DNA of 64,000 nt. It comes from Winogradskya consettensis. Its GTDB lineage: Bacteria; Actinomycetota; Actinomycetes; Mycobacteriales; Micromonosporaceae. A program made the position numbers and the translations under genes. The stretch covers positions 124,001-188,000 of the forward strand of contig NZ_BOQP01000017.1 of the NCBI RefSeq assembly GCF_018332715.1, read 5' to 3'. Shown here one piece after another: positions 25,631 to 35,877 of this stretch. Below the pieces are notes generated by a model. It made no database searches and was not told where the DNA came from. It saw nothing but the letters and a program-made list of their open reading frames with translations. Numbering within the stretch: position 1 is the stretch's first letter; the number at the start of each line of letters is the position of its first letter.

Positions 25631-25984
25631 ATGGCAACGATCGACATCATCGCCGATGACCTTGTGGTGAATGTGGAGGGTCTGGACAAGCTCTGGGCGC
25701 TCAAGAGCAGCCTGACCATCCCCCTGGCGAACGTTCGCGGCGCCACGCCCGACCCGAGCATCGCCCACGAGTGGAAGGGCGTGCGCACCGCCGGCACGTA
25801 CGTTCCCGGTGTGATCGTTGCGGGCTCGTTCCGGAATGAGGGTGAACGGGTTTTCTGGGACGTCAAGAATCCGGCGAAGGCCCTGGTCATCGAGCTGGCA
25901 GACGAGCGATACGCACGACTCGTCATCGAGGTGGACGACCCGCGGGCCACCGCGGAGCTGATCGAGAACGCTAAACGGAACTGA
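25631..25984 (+). CDS. Small PH-like domain protein of unknown function
   Basis: 117 residues, beta-rich, with the pattern LTIPLANVRGATPDP, AGTYVPGVIVAGSF, and VFWDVKNPAKALVIEL, resembling bacterial PH-like proteins that adopt a pleckstrin-homology barrel. No membrane segment. A GAGGAG ribosome site precedes the ATG. It is probably co-transcribed with the TetR gene 19 bases upstream. Its last 14 bases overlap the end of the convergent HEAT-like gene. Confidence 0.72.
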   Translation: MATIDIIADDLVVNVEGLDKLWALKSSLTIPLANVRGATPDPSIAHEWKGVRTAGTYVPGVIVAGSFRNEGERVFWDVKNPAKALVIELADERYARLVIEVDDPRATAELIENAKRN

Positions 25985-27092
25985 TTCGGGAGGCAGCCGC
26001 GGCCCGCACCGAGGCCGTCTCCATCGGGTCGTCGCGCAGGGACGCGAGCCGGCCGAGCTGCGAGGCCGTGGCGTGCTCGACCGCTAGCAAGCGCACTGAA
26101 CTCTCGCAGTCCCACAATCCCTCGGCGAGGAACGGCCCGGCGACCACAGGATCAAGAACGTTCAAGGCCCGCAGGTACGCAGCCCGCTCGTACGAATGCG
26201 GGCTGTACCAGAGTTTCCGCAGCCGGGGCACTGCCGCCCGAGCACCGATCCGCGCGACACCAGCAGCCAGCGTGTCGTAGCCGCAGCGGAAGTCGGGGAG
26301 ATCATCGAGCCGGTCCCACTCCGCGACGATGATCGACAAGTCGGATTCGTCGCCGTGGCGCGCGAGCACGTCGACAGCCCCGCCGCGCAACGGGTGATCC
26401 GGCTGCGCGACCCAGCTCCGCGCAAACGGAACCGCCCGGGCACCGAGCAACTCCAGCGAGCGGTAGAGCGACGACAACCGGGACGGCATCCGGGACAGGG
26501 AGTCGGCAACGTCCAGCAGTGCGGGGTGCGGCCCGCGGCGGTTCAACTCGCGGACGGCGTCGTCGCTGAGCAGGGTGAGCAGCTCTTCCGTGGTGCGGTC
26601 CGCGAGCGGGCGGCGCACCGGGCGGATCAGCGGGGCAGCCAGACCCCAGTATTTCCAGGGCTCACCCCACAGCTTGACGCCGGGGGTGAGCCGCGCCAGG
26701 GCGACCGGCCGCAGGTCGTCCCACATCTCGACCGGCCAGTCGCTCGCCAGGGTCTCCAGCACCTCGACCCACCGCGGGCCCGAGCACACGTACTCGTGGA
26801 GGGCATCAACCGCCGGAAGAACGCCGCACCGCCCCAGCACGGAGAGGGCGCCCAGGTTCTGCTCGAAGGGGATCAGGGACGGCACCGGCAGGTCGAAGTC
26901 GCGGACGAGTCGGGCCAGGTAGACGGCGCGTTCGTCGACGCCGTCCCAGCGGTAGTCGTCCCGGAAGACGGCGACAGCAGCCGAAAGGTCGCCGAGGACG
27001 GCGACAGGAGCCGAAGGGTCGCCGAAGACGCCGCGGCCGAGTCCGCGCTGCAGGGCGCCGAGCGTTGTCGACGAGGATTCGTAGCGGGCCAT
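25971..27092 (-). CDS. HEAT-repeat-like protein of unknown function
   Basis: 373 residues, helical, no signal peptide. The C-terminal half (about residues 215-370) shows helix pairs with HEAT-like spacing, for example DVLARHGDESDLSIIVAEW and VARIGARAAVPRLRKLW. HEAT arrays usually serve as protein-binding scaffolds. The N-terminal region contains a duplicated ten-residue unit encoded by a 30-bp tandem repeat. It is divergent from a holin-like gene. Confidence 0.65.
   Translation of the reverse strand: MARYESSSTTLGALQRGLGRGVFGDPSAPVAVLGDLSAAVAVFRDDYRWDGVDERAVYLARLVRDFDLPVPSLIPFEQNLGALSVLGRCGVLPAVDALHEYVCSGPRWVEVLETLASDWPVEMWDDLRPVALARLTPGVKLWGEPWKYWGLAAPLIRPVRRPLADRTTEELLTLLSDDAVRELNRRGPHPALLDVADSLSRMPSRLSSLYRSLELLGARAVPFARSWVAQPDHPLRGGAVDVLARHGDESDLSIIVAEWDRLDDLPDFRCGYDTLAAGVARIGARAAVPRLRKLWYSPHSYERAAYLRALNVLDPVVAGPFLAEGLWDCESSVRLLAVEHATASQLGRLASLRDDPMETASVRAAAASRISSV
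26967..27026. repeat. 30-bp tandem duplication inside the HEAT-like gene
   Basis: Two adjacent 30-base units (26967-26996 and 26997-27026) differ at only a few positions. They encode two related ten-residue blocks around SAPVAV and SAAVAV and keep the frame. Confidence 0.8.
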
Positions 27093-27195
27093 CGCAGGCA
27101 GACGGTAGGCGCAACGGCGCCCACTCGCGACGCCATTAACCCCCCGTCCGGGTGCCGCGGGGATTACCGCAGGTCAGGGCGGGTAGTCCAGGACG

Positions 27196-27609
27196 ATGAC
27201 GGACACACGGACTGATTCGACCGGGGACCTTGTCAGCCGGATGAGCGAGCAGGTCTCCACACTCGTACGCGAAGAGCTCGCCCTCGCGCGTACCGAAATG
27301 GTGGAAAAGGGGAAGAAAGCCGGAACCGGCGCGGGACTGCTCGGCGGCGCGGGGGTTTTCGCCCTCTACGGGGTGAGTGCCCTGTTGTTCACCATCGGGG
27401 CGGCGCTCGCGCTGGTCTGGCCGGCCTGGCTGGCTGCGCTGGTGGTTGCCGTCCTGGTCCTGGCAGCGGCCGGCACTGCCGCCCTGCTCGGGAAGAAGCA
27501 GGTGCAGCACGCCGTGCCGCCGGCGCCCCAGGCTGCGGTGGACAGCACCAAGCGTGACGTGGACACGGTGAAGAGTGCCGCCAAGCAGGGTTACCACCAG
27601 CGGGACTAG
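27196..27609 (+). CDS. Phage holin family / actinobacterial holin-3-type membrane protein
   Basis: 137 residues. A charged N-terminal helix (STLVREELALARTEMVEKGKKAG) precedes two membrane helices (about residues 45-70 and 75-98) and a polar tail, the layout of the Actinobacterial Holin-X/DUF1469-type family (PF07332). Despite the name, these chromosomal proteins are not evidence of a prophage. It converges on the chemoreceptor gene with four shared bases. Confidence 0.82.
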   Translation: MTDTRTDSTGDLVSRMSEQVSTLVREELALARTEMVEKGKKAGTGAGLLGGAGVFALYGVSALLFTIGAALALVWPAWLAALVVAVLVLAAAGTAALLGKKQVQHAVPPAPQAAVDSTKRDVDTVKSAAKQGYHQRD

Positions 27610-28601
27610 ACGGTCTGGTGACCGCTTACCAGGTCGTCGATGGCGCGCTGGGTCGAGGCGAGGGTCTGCATGGCCGCCTCGATCTCCTGGATGCTGCGGA
27701 CGGCGTCGCTGGTCTGGGCGCGGATGCCGTCGACCTGTTCGGCGATGCTCTCCGTGGCGCGGCCGGTCTCCGTGGCCAGCTCCTTGACCTCGTGCGCGAC
27801 GACCGCGAAGCCACGGCCGGACTCGCCGGCGCGGGCGGCCTCGATCGTGGCGTTGAGGGCGAGCAGGTTGGTCTGGGACGCGATGCCGGTGATCAGCTTG
27901 ACCACCTCGCCGATCTTCGCGCTGCTGGCGTCGAGGGCGGCGATCGTCTGAGCGGCGGTCGTCGCCCGGGCCACCGCGGCGTCGACCGAGGTGGTGAGGT
28001 CGGTGGAGACGCCGGCGAGCTGGGTGGACGAGTCGGCGAGCTGGCGCAGTTGCTGCTCGCTGCGTTCCAGGAGCTGTTTCTCGTTGTCGATGTCGCGAAG
28101 GCCCCCGGCGACCCGCAGCGGACGGCCTGAGCTGTCGCGCTTGGTCGCGCCGGTCGCGACGTACCAGCGGTACTCGCCGGTCTTGAGTTGCAGGCGGTAC
28201 TCGATGTTGTAAGGCGTGCGGCCCGTGCGGTCGTTGAGGTGGCCGAGGAACGCGTCGACCACCCGCTGCGCGTCGTCGGGGTGCAGCCGGGACGCCCAGC
28301 TGCTGAGGATGTTCGGGAAGTCGGACTCGTCGCGGAAGCCGAGCATCCGGCGGACCTCCTGCGACCACTGGAACGCGTTGTTCGGGTTCACCGGGTCCGC
28401 GGCGTTCACGTTCATGTCCCAGAGACCGATACCGGCCGCCTCGGTCATCAGGGTGAACCGCTCCGAGTCGCCGACGCTCGCCTCGCGCTGTTCGGCCAGT
28501 TCGCGGCGCAGCACCTCGATCTCGGCCTTCGCCGCGGTGAGCGCCGAGCTGTCCTCGGCCACCACGGCTTGTTCCTGCTTCCTGCCAAACACCACGGTCA
28601 C
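27606..28601 (-). CDS. Soluble PAS-domain methyl-accepting chemotaxis-type protein
   Basis: 331 residues with no membrane helix. A short coiled coil (residues 20-45) leads to a PAS domain (about 48-175; SSWASRLHPDDAQRVVDAF and YRWYVATGATKRDSSGRPLRVAGG). The C-terminal signalling domain (about 190-331) contains the hairpin core with IASQTNLLALNATIEAARAGE and GFAVVAHEVKELA. It would sense an intracellular cue and act on a CheA-type pathway or another partner. No che genes are in the window, so its output is not known. Confidence 0.88.
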   Translation of the reverse strand: MTVVFGRKQEQAVVAEDSSALTAAKAEIEVLRRELAEQREASVGDSERFTLMTEAAGIGLWDMNVNAADPVNPNNAFQWSQEVRRMLGFRDESDFPNILSSWASRLHPDDAQRVVDAFLGHLNDRTGRTPYNIEYRLQLKTGEYRWYVATGATKRDSSGRPLRVAGGLRDIDNEKQLLERSEQQLRQLADSSTQLAGVSTDLTTSVDAAVARATTAAQTIAALDASSAKIGEVVKLITGIASQTNLLALNATIEAARAGESGRGFAVVAHEVKELATETGRATESIAEQVDGIRAQTSDAVRSIQEIEAAMQTLASTQRAIDDLVSGHQTV

Positions 28602-28722
28602 TCCTCAGCGATAGCGTCAGGCCCGTCGGATCGGCAGCGCGGCGGCGTTCTGAAGGTTTCGCCGTGTCGCGCTTCCCTGTGAGGTCCCCTACATTGTGGA
28701 TCTGACGATGGGAGTCGATGTG

Positions 28723-30048
28723 ATGACCGATATTCGTTTGAATCGCCGTGCCCTGCTGTCCCTCGGAGCCGGGGTCGCGGCCGCTCCCCTGCTCGGCGCG
28801 TGCGGAGGCGTGTCGACCAGCGGCGCGGACGGCGGCAAGGGGTCCGTGACCCTGATGTCCAACCAGTTCAGCCCGGTCGAGGAGAAACAGCGCTTCGAGA
28901 AGATCCTGCAGCAGCGGATCACCGCCGAGAAGGTGGCGTTCAACCAGGTCGAGACCGGTGTCTTCGCCTCCACGCTGCAGACCCAGGTCGACGCGGGCAA
29001 GGTGCAGGTCAGCATGGTCGGCGCGCTGCACGGCGACCTGGCGCAGCACGCCGAGCGGCTGATCGACCTCGACGACGTGCTGGCCGGGCTCGGCGACCGC
29101 GGGTTCGCCAAGGAGCTGACCGACCTGGCGAAGCTCGGCGGCACGACCACCAAGTACATCCCGTGGATGCAGGCCGGCTATGTCCTCGCGGTCAACAAGA
29201 AGGCACTGCAGTGGCTGCCCAGCGGCGCCGACGTGCAGAAGCTGACGTACGACCAGTTGCTCGCCTGGACGACCGCCGGCGCGAAGGCCAACGGCGGCAA
29301 GCCGATCTTCGGCATCCCGGCCGGCGTCAAGGGCCTCTATCACCGCTTCTTCCAGGGCTTCCTGCTGCCGAGCTTCACCGGCGGGCAGATCACGACGTTC
29401 CGCAGTGCCGAGGCGGTGACCGCGTGGGAGTACATGAAACAGCTCTGGGCCCAGACCGCGCGCGGCTCGACGAACTACGACAACCTGCAAGAGCCGCTGC
29501 AGCGTGGCGAGGTCCTGATCGGCTTCGACCACGTGGCCCGGCTGGTCGGCGCGCCCGCCGACAAGCCCGACGACTGGATCATGGTCCCGGCGCCGAGCGG
29601 TCCCAAGGGTCTCGGCTACATGCTCGTGCTCGCCGGGATCGGCATTCCGAAGGGCGCCCCCGAGACCGACAAGGCGAAGGACGTCCTCAAGGCGCTCACC
29701 ACCCCCGAGGTGCAGCTCGACGTGCTCCGGCAGAACGCGTTCTTCCCGGTCACCAACGCCCCGATCCCCACCGACCTGCCCGGTGCGGTGGCCCTGGCCG
29801 CCGCCGCGATCAAGGCCCAGCGGGAGGCGCCGAACGCGATCCTGTCGCTGCCCCCGGTCGGGCTCGGCGCCCGCGACGGCGAGGTCGGCCAGATCTTCAA
29901 GAACTGCTTCAAGGAGATCTGCCTCGACGGCAAACCGGTCCGGCAGGTGCTCGACGCGCAGGCCACCGAGCTCAACAAGATCCTCGACGAGCTCAGGATC
30001 CCCTGCTGGCAGCCCGACCCCGCGGGCGAGAACTGCCGGGCGGCCTGA
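28723..30048 (+). CDS. ABC transporter substrate-binding lipoprotein (carbohydrate type)
   Basis: 441 residues. The N-terminus has a twin-arginine-like NRRALLSLG motif and a lipobox LLGACGG with Cys27. The mature protein fits the family 1 extracellular binding-protein fold used for sugars and oligosaccharides (GIPAGVKGLYHRFFQGF, LLIGFDHVARL-like). The ATG at 28723 has a GGGAG site 8 bases upstream. It is the first gene of an SBP-permease-permease-ATPase operon. The sugar is not evident and no glycosidase or LacI gene adjoins it. Confidence 0.85.
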   Translation: MTDIRLNRRALLSLGAGVAAAPLLGACGGVSTSGADGGKGSVTLMSNQFSPVEEKQRFEKILQQRITAEKVAFNQVETGVFASTLQTQVDAGKVQVSMVGALHGDLAQHAERLIDLDDVLAGLGDRGFAKELTDLAKLGGTTTKYIPWMQAGYVLAVNKKALQWLPSGADVQKLTYDQLLAWTTAGAKANGGKPIFGIPAGVKGLYHRFFQGFLLPSFTGGQITTFRSAEAVTAWEYMKQLWAQTARGSTNYDNLQEPLQRGEVLIGFDHVARLVGAPADKPDDWIMVPAPSGPKGLGYMLVLAGIGIPKGAPETDKAKDVLKALTTPEVQLDVLRQNAFFPVTNAPIPTDLPGAVALAAAAIKAQREAPNAILSLPPVGLGARDGEVGQIFKNCFKEICLDGKPVRQVLDAQATELNKILDELRIPCWQPDPAGENCRAA

Positions 30049-30869
30049 TGCGGCAGACCCGTCCCGCACTGCTGCTCATCGCCCCGTCGATCGTCTTCAT
30101 GGCCGCACTGTTCCTGTGGCCGCTGATCGCGGGGGTCACGCAGGCGTTCCACGGCCCCGACGGCGCGACGACCCAGTACGTCCGCCGCATGGCCGACGAC
30201 CCGTACTTCTGGGAGGCCCTGCGCAACACCGCCCTGCTGATCGTCGTCCTGATCCCCCTGCAGTTCGCCCTCGCCATCGTGATGGCGCTGCTCATGCGGG
30301 AACGCCCGAGGTTCGCCGGCCTGCACTTCTACATCTGGGTCGTCCCGCTGGCGATCAGCGACCTGGCGGCCGGGCTGGTCTGGCTGTCGATCTTCACGGA
30401 CCGCGGCTACCTCAACTCGGTGCTGGACGGCCTCGGCATTCCCACGTACTCCTGGCTGTCCTTCGAGCATCCACAGACGATGTTCCTCGCCGTGGTCGTC
30501 GCCGAGCTGTGGCGGGCCACCTCGCTGGTCTTCGTGATCGTCATCGCCGGGCTGCAGGGCGTGCCCCGCGACTACGACGAGGCGGCCTCGGTCTTCGGGG
30601 CGACCTACTGGCAGCGGGTGCGGCACGTCATCCTGCCCCAGCTGCGACCCAGCCTGCAGGTGGCGCTGATCCTGCGGACCATCCTCGCCCTGGAGGCGTT
30701 CGCGGTCGCCCAGGCGCTGACCGGGCGCAACTTCCCGCTGCTGGTCGGCGAGACGTACCAGTGGTACTACCAGCTGCAGAACCCGAACGTCGCCACGGCC
30801 ATCGCGCTGGTCGTGCTGGCGCTGTCCATCGTCGCGGCGGTCGGCTATCTGAGGCTGATGCGCCCATGA
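30048..30869 (+). CDS. Carbohydrate-type ABC transporter permease (MalF-like)
   Basis: 273 residues with six membrane helices. The cytoplasmic EAA-like loop reads DYDEAASVFGATYWQRVRHVILP (about residues 175-200), which couples to the ATPase. The start overlaps the binding-protein stop by one base (TGATG) and the end overlaps the next permease (ATGA). Confidence 0.88.
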   Translation: MRQTRPALLLIAPSIVFMAALFLWPLIAGVTQAFHGPDGATTQYVRRMADDPYFWEALRNTALLIVVLIPLQFALAIVMALLMRERPRFAGLHFYIWVVPLAISDLAAGLVWLSIFTDRGYLNSVLDGLGIPTYSWLSFEHPQTMFLAVVVAELWRATSLVFVIVIAGLQGVPRDYDEAASVFGATYWQRVRHVILPQLRPSLQVALILRTILALEAFAVAQALTGRNFPLLVGETYQWYYQLQNPNVATAIALVVLALSIVAAVGYLRLMRP

Positions 30870-31660
30870 AGCTCAAGGTCCAGCTCGCCTGCGTCGCCAT
30901 CACGCTGTTCATGGGCGCCCCGCTCTACCTGATCACCCTGGCGGCGCTGTCCAGCCGCCGGTCGCTCAACGAGTTCCCGTTGTCGCTGCTGCCCACGTCG
31001 CTGTCCGGCGAGACGATGTCGACGTTCCTGCAGTCGACCGGCATCCTCGGGGGCCTGCTCAACTCGCTCACCATCGGACTGTCCACGGTGGCGCTGTCAC
31101 TGCTCATCGGCCTCCCGGCCGGCTATGCGATGGCACGGTACGCGTTTCGCGGGCGGGACCCGTACCAACTGGCCCTGCTCTTGACCCGGGCCCTTCCGAT
31201 CGTGGTCCTCTCCGTCCCGCTGGCCCGGATCTTCCTCGACACCGGGCTCTACGACACGACGTACGGCGTGACCCTGCTGCACACCGCGCTCGCGCTGCCC
31301 ACCACCATCCTGATCACGTCGGCGATCTTCCTGGGCGTCTCCCGCGAGCAGGAGGAGGCCGCCATGATCTTCGGTGCGTCCCCGCTCGCGGCGTTCGTCC
31401 GCGTCGTCGTCCCGCAGGCCCTCCCCGGCATCGCCGCCTCCGCGATGTTCACGTTCGTGCTGAGCTGGAACGAGGTCCTCGGCGCCAGCATCCTGACCCT
31501 CAACCGGCGCACCCTGCCCGCCCAGGTCCTCGCCACCCTGGCCGACTCACCGCTCGCGTTCCGCTTCGCCGGCGGCCTGGCCCTGGTCGTGCCGGCCCTG
31601 ATCTTCATCGCGGTGGCCCGCCGCTACCTGCTCAACATGTGGGGAACCACCCTCAGATAG
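30866..31660 (+). CDS. Carbohydrate-type ABC transporter permease (MalG-like)
   Basis: 264 residues with six membrane helices. The EAA loop EEAAMIFGASPLAAFVRVVVPQALPG (about residues 168-193) is typical of MalG-type permeases. Together with the upstream permease it forms the channel. Confidence 0.88.
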   Translation: MKLKVQLACVAITLFMGAPLYLITLAALSSRRSLNEFPLSLLPTSLSGETMSTFLQSTGILGGLLNSLTIGLSTVALSLLIGLPAGYAMARYAFRGRDPYQLALLLTRALPIVVLSVPLARIFLDTGLYDTTYGVTLLHTALALPTTILITSAIFLGVSREQEEAAMIFGASPLAAFVRVVVPQALPGIAASAMFTFVLSWNEVLGASILTLNRRTLPAQVLATLADSPLAFRFAGGLALVVPALIFIAVARRYLLNMWGTTLR

Positions 31661-31669
31661 GACGTCCGC

Positions 31670-32749
<1,080 letters not shown>

Positions 32750-32805
32750 TACCTGCCGGGACGTCGCAACGCCGACAGCGCCCGGACCTGCCGATCGAGG
32801 CGGCC

Positions 32806-33144
32806 ATGCTCCGGGACCTGGTCACCGCGCACCGCGGCAACCCGTCGGCCCGCTTCGTGCGCGAGGGCCAGGGCCCGGCGGTCAGACCGGCATGCCCACG
32901 GCTGCTGCGGCTCGAACCCGATCACGGCCCGGTGGAGGGCGGCTAGGAGGTGCACCTGATCGGCGAGAACCTGCCCGCCGACGCAGTGATCTCCTGGGAT
33001 CTCCACGATCACGGCGTCCGCACGAACGGCACCGAAGCCACCATGACCGTGCCGGCCGGCACTTCCGACGGGCCGATCTGGGTCTTCGTACTCGGCTGGC
33101 CGTGGGGCATCTTCGGCACCACGGAATTCACCTACGACCCATGA
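32806..33144 (+). pseudogene. TIG/IPT-domain gene interrupted by an in-frame TAG
   Basis: One continuous frame starting with MLRDLVTAHRGNPSARFVR is cut by TAG at 32944-32946 and then continues in the same frame as VHLIGENLPADAVISWDLHDHG to ITFTYDP-like residues at 33144. The segment across the stop reads GPVEGG-stop-EVHLIGENLP, the usual opening of a TIG/IPT immunoglobulin-like domain (GPxxGGTxVTLxGxNF). So a nonsense mutation probably split a former gene. A shorter 64-residue product could still start at GTG 32950, which has GGAG just in front. The last bases overlap the next gene's ATG. Confidence 0.55.
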
Positions 33145-33965
33145 CGCAGCCCCGGGCGGTGGAGTCGCCATTGGTGCGGTTGCTGGCCGATGTCGGTGTG
33201 GTGGTCGCTGCCGTGACCGCGGTGCTGTACTACTTCGGGTGGGTGCGGACGCGGTTCCAGGCTCGGGCGCTGGGCTTCGACGTGTCGGCGCTGAGTCTCA
33301 CCACCACGGACTACGTTCTCAAGAGCCTCAACGTGCTGTTCCTGCCGCTGATCCTGTTGCTGGCGGTGGTCCTCGTCGGCTATCAGGCGCATCTGCGGTG
33401 GGTGGCGCCGGCGATCGAGCGGCTCCCCGAGCGCACGGTCCTGGGCGCGGCCCGGCTGCTCGGCCTGGCGTGGGTGCCGCTGGCGGTGGTCGCCCTGATT
33501 CTGCTGGCAACACCGGTCGCCGGGTACGCGATGCCGGTCACCCTCACCGCGTCGGTGCTGCTCGCGCGGTACGGCCGGTCCGTGCGCCAGGCCCGCAGCG
33601 ACACCGACCCGTGGCCGATGCCGACCCGGGTCATCGCGGTGATCCTGCTGGCCCTCGCCGTCTTCTGGTGCACCGAACGGGTGGCCCGCACCACCGGCGA
33701 GGCGTTCGGCCGGGACTTCGCCGCCGACCCGGGCCAGCTGCCCGCGGTCGTCGTGTTCAGCGCCAAGGATCTGCGGTTGGCCGGCCCGGGGGTCACCCGC
33801 ACGGTGACGCTCGACCCCCAGGCCGCCTACCAGTTCGAATACCGCGGCCTCTACATGCTGGAACGCTCAGGTGACCGGTACTTCTTCATCACCACCGCCC
33901 CGGGCCGCGTCGTCGTGCTGACCGAGAACGACTCGCTGCGGATGGAGTTCACCGCCCGCCGTTGA
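33141..33965 (+). CDS. Membrane protein of unknown function with extracytoplasmic C-terminal domain
   Basis: 274 residues. Four or five membrane helices (about residues 14-34, 63-83, 108-140 and 165-185) are followed by a beta-rich C-terminal domain (about 195-274) with FSAKDLRLAGPGVTRTVTLD and YMLERSGDRYFFITTAPGRVVVL. No family was recognised. The ATG overlaps the end of the interrupted TIG gene and the 3' end overlaps the convergent peptidase gene by 17 bases. Confidence 0.72.
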   Translation: MTQPRAVESPLVRLLADVGVVVAAVTAVLYYFGWVRTRFQARALGFDVSALSLTTTDYVLKSLNVLFLPLILLLAVVLVGYQAHLRWVAPAIERLPERTVLGAARLLGLAWVPLAVVALILLATPVAGYAMPVTLTASVLLARYGRSVRQARSDTDPWPMPTRVIAVILLALAVFWCTERVARTTGEAFGRDFAADPGQLPAVVVFSAKDLRLAGPGVTRTVTLDPQAAYQFEYRGLYMLERSGDRYFFITTAPGRVVVLTENDSLRMEFTARR

Positions 33966-35811
33966 CCAGCGGCAGGACCACCGAGGAGACGCCGGTGCGG
34001 ACGCCGACCTGGGTGCCTGCCGGGTAGCGCAGGGTGTGGTCGCGTTCGGTACTGAGGATGATCACGCCGATGCGATGGCCGGGGGCGAAGACGTGGTCCT
34101 CGGTCTGCAGGTCCCACGTGAACGTGTAGGGCTTTCCGGGCTGGACCGCGGTGGTGACCGACGGGGAACGGCGGTTGCGGGTGTCGAGCCAGCCCCGGGT
34201 GACGATCTCCGACGGCGTGGACGTGGTGACGTACTCGCGCTGGGCGAAGCAGCCCGGGTCGCCCGGGATGCCGGGGCCGACGCAGTCCTGGGTGGGCAGG
34301 CTGCGGAGGCCCGCGTACCGGTCGGCGGTGCCGTAGTCCACGAGCAACGCCGTCAGATAGGGCGACTTGCCGGCCAGGTCGGCGCGCAGCGTGATCGTCG
34401 GCGTGCCCGAGAGGCGGGTCTCCCTGATCAACGGCTGCGAGAGGTACGCGAGGCGGTTCGGGTCGGCGACCGTGCCGTCGGCGGCGAGGTCCTCGGCCGT
34501 ACGCGACGGGTTGTCGACGAAGGACTCCCGCGCTCCCGGTCGCGCCGGGCCGCGGGTGAGGGCGCCGGAGCCGGTCAGCGAGAACGTGGTCGCCTTCGTG
34601 CCGGGCACGGGCCAGGTCCTCGAGGTGCGCCAGACGTTCGGGGCCACCTCCACGTCGGCGATCGGCTCGTTCATGATGCCGGTGTCGACACCGCGGAGCC
34701 ACTGGTCGAACCAGCGGTTCAGGGTATTGAGCCAGACGTCACGGCGTACGTTGAAGGGGTCGGTGTGGCCTGCCTGGTGCAGCCAGATCTTGCGCGGGAC
34801 GCGGTTGCGGGCGAGCGCGTCCCACCACTGACCGGCCTGCCCGGTGCGGACGTTGTCGTCGTGCAGGCCGTGGACCAGCAAGACGCTCGCACGGACCTTG
34901 CCGGCGTCGCGCACGTAGTCGCGCTCGGCCCAGAAACGGCTGTAGTCGCCGGTGACCCGGTCCTGATCCTGCTCGATCCGCGTCATGACGTCGGCGCAGA
35001 CCTCGGGATTCTCGCGGGTCAGCACCGCCTTGGCGAGCACGTCGGTGTCCTCGCCCTGGTAGCCGCCCGGAGCCACGACACCACCGTTCGCGCGGTAGTA
35101 GTCGTACCAGCTGGAGATGCCCGCGATGGGGACGATCGTGTCGAGGCCGCGCACGCCGGTCGCGGCGACGGCGTTGGGCAGGGTGCCGTTGTAGGAGACG
35201 CCGATCATGCCGGTGTGGCCGGTGGACCAGCTCGCGCGGGCGGCGGCACCGGTGGCGTCGACGCCGCGGGCGCGGCCGTTGAGCCAGTCGACGACCGCTT
35301 TCATGCCCAGGGTCTCGTTGCGGCCGCCGGAGGTCGGGCAGCCGGTCGAGCCGCCGCTGCCGAGGCTGTCGGCGAACACCACCGCGTAGCCGCGCGGCAC
35401 GAAATAGTTGTCGAGGTAACCGGAGAACACGATGGACTCGGCCCGGTCGGTGCCGGGATCGGCGCTGCGCAACGCATCGGAGCCGTCGCGGTCCACGTCG
35501 TCGTGGTTGGGAACGTCGTTGAGACCGGCGTAGTACGGGCTCGCCTGGAAGATGACCGGCACCTTGAGGTCCGGGCCGGACTCACGCGGGCGGATGATGC
35601 GCACCGCCACCCGGTCGGGCTGCCCGTCGTTGTCACTGTCGGTCGGGACCTGCACCCAGACCTGCTCGCGGATCGCCTGGGTGTAGTCGTAGACGGGCTG
35701 CGTGCCGGGTGTCGCTCCAGGAGCGGCCGCCGCGGCCACCGTCGCGGGAAGGATCGTGGCGATTGATACGGAGACGGCCAGGAGCCGTACCCCACGTAGG
35801 ACAGATCGCAT
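33949..35811 (-). CDS. Secreted X-Pro dipeptidyl-peptidase-type hydrolase (CocE/NonD family)
   Basis: 620 residues with a signal peptide (1-30). The alpha/beta-hydrolase core has the nucleophile motif GVSYNG with Ser206, a YNETLGM-like helper region, an acid candidate in HGLHDDNV and a histidine in HQAGHTDPF. The C-terminal jelly-roll domain (about 400-620) is typical of the X-Pro dipeptidyl-peptidase S15/CocE group. Likely an extracellular serine peptidase that releases Xaa-Pro dipeptides, or an esterase. It is divergent from the SGNH hydrolase gene. Confidence 0.87.
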   Translation of the reverse strand: MRSVLRGVRLLAVSVSIATILPATVAAAAAPGATPGTQPVYDYTQAIREQVWVQVPTDSDNDGQPDRVAVRIIRPRESGPDLKVPVIFQASPYYAGLNDVPNHDDVDRDGSDALRSADPGTDRAESIVFSGYLDNYFVPRGYAVVFADSLGSGGSTGCPTSGGRNETLGMKAVVDWLNGRARGVDATGAAARASWSTGHTGMIGVSYNGTLPNAVAATGVRGLDTIVPIAGISSWYDYYRANGGVVAPGGYQGEDTDVLAKAVLTRENPEVCADVMTRIEQDQDRVTGDYSRFWAERDYVRDAGKVRASVLLVHGLHDDNVRTGQAGQWWDALARNRVPRKIWLHQAGHTDPFNVRRDVWLNTLNRWFDQWLRGVDTGIMNEPIADVEVAPNVWRTSRTWPVPGTKATTFSLTGSGALTRGPARPGARESFVDNPSRTAEDLAADGTVADPNRLAYLSQPLIRETRLSGTPTITLRADLAGKSPYLTALLVDYGTADRYAGLRSLPTQDCVGPGIPGDPGCFAQREYVTTSTPSEIVTRGWLDTRNRRSPSVTTAVQPGKPYTFTWDLQTEDHVFAPGHRIGVIILSTERDHTLRYPAGTQVGVRTGVSSVVLPLVNGGR

Positions 35812-35877
35812 GCCCTACCCTATCGTTCGGCGTCGATTCGTTGACGCCTCCGGAAACCACCTGCGGGAGAGACCGAG

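Noticed and set aside
27196..27609. Prophage marker based on the holin-like gene
   Set aside because: PF07332-type holin-like proteins are common chromosomal genes in actinobacteria and no other phage genes are nearby.
27136..30069. A 977-residue open frame on the minus strand across the binding-protein gene
   Set aside because: It runs antisense to the holin-like and ABC binding-protein genes, lacks domain-like motifs and reflects third-position GC bias.
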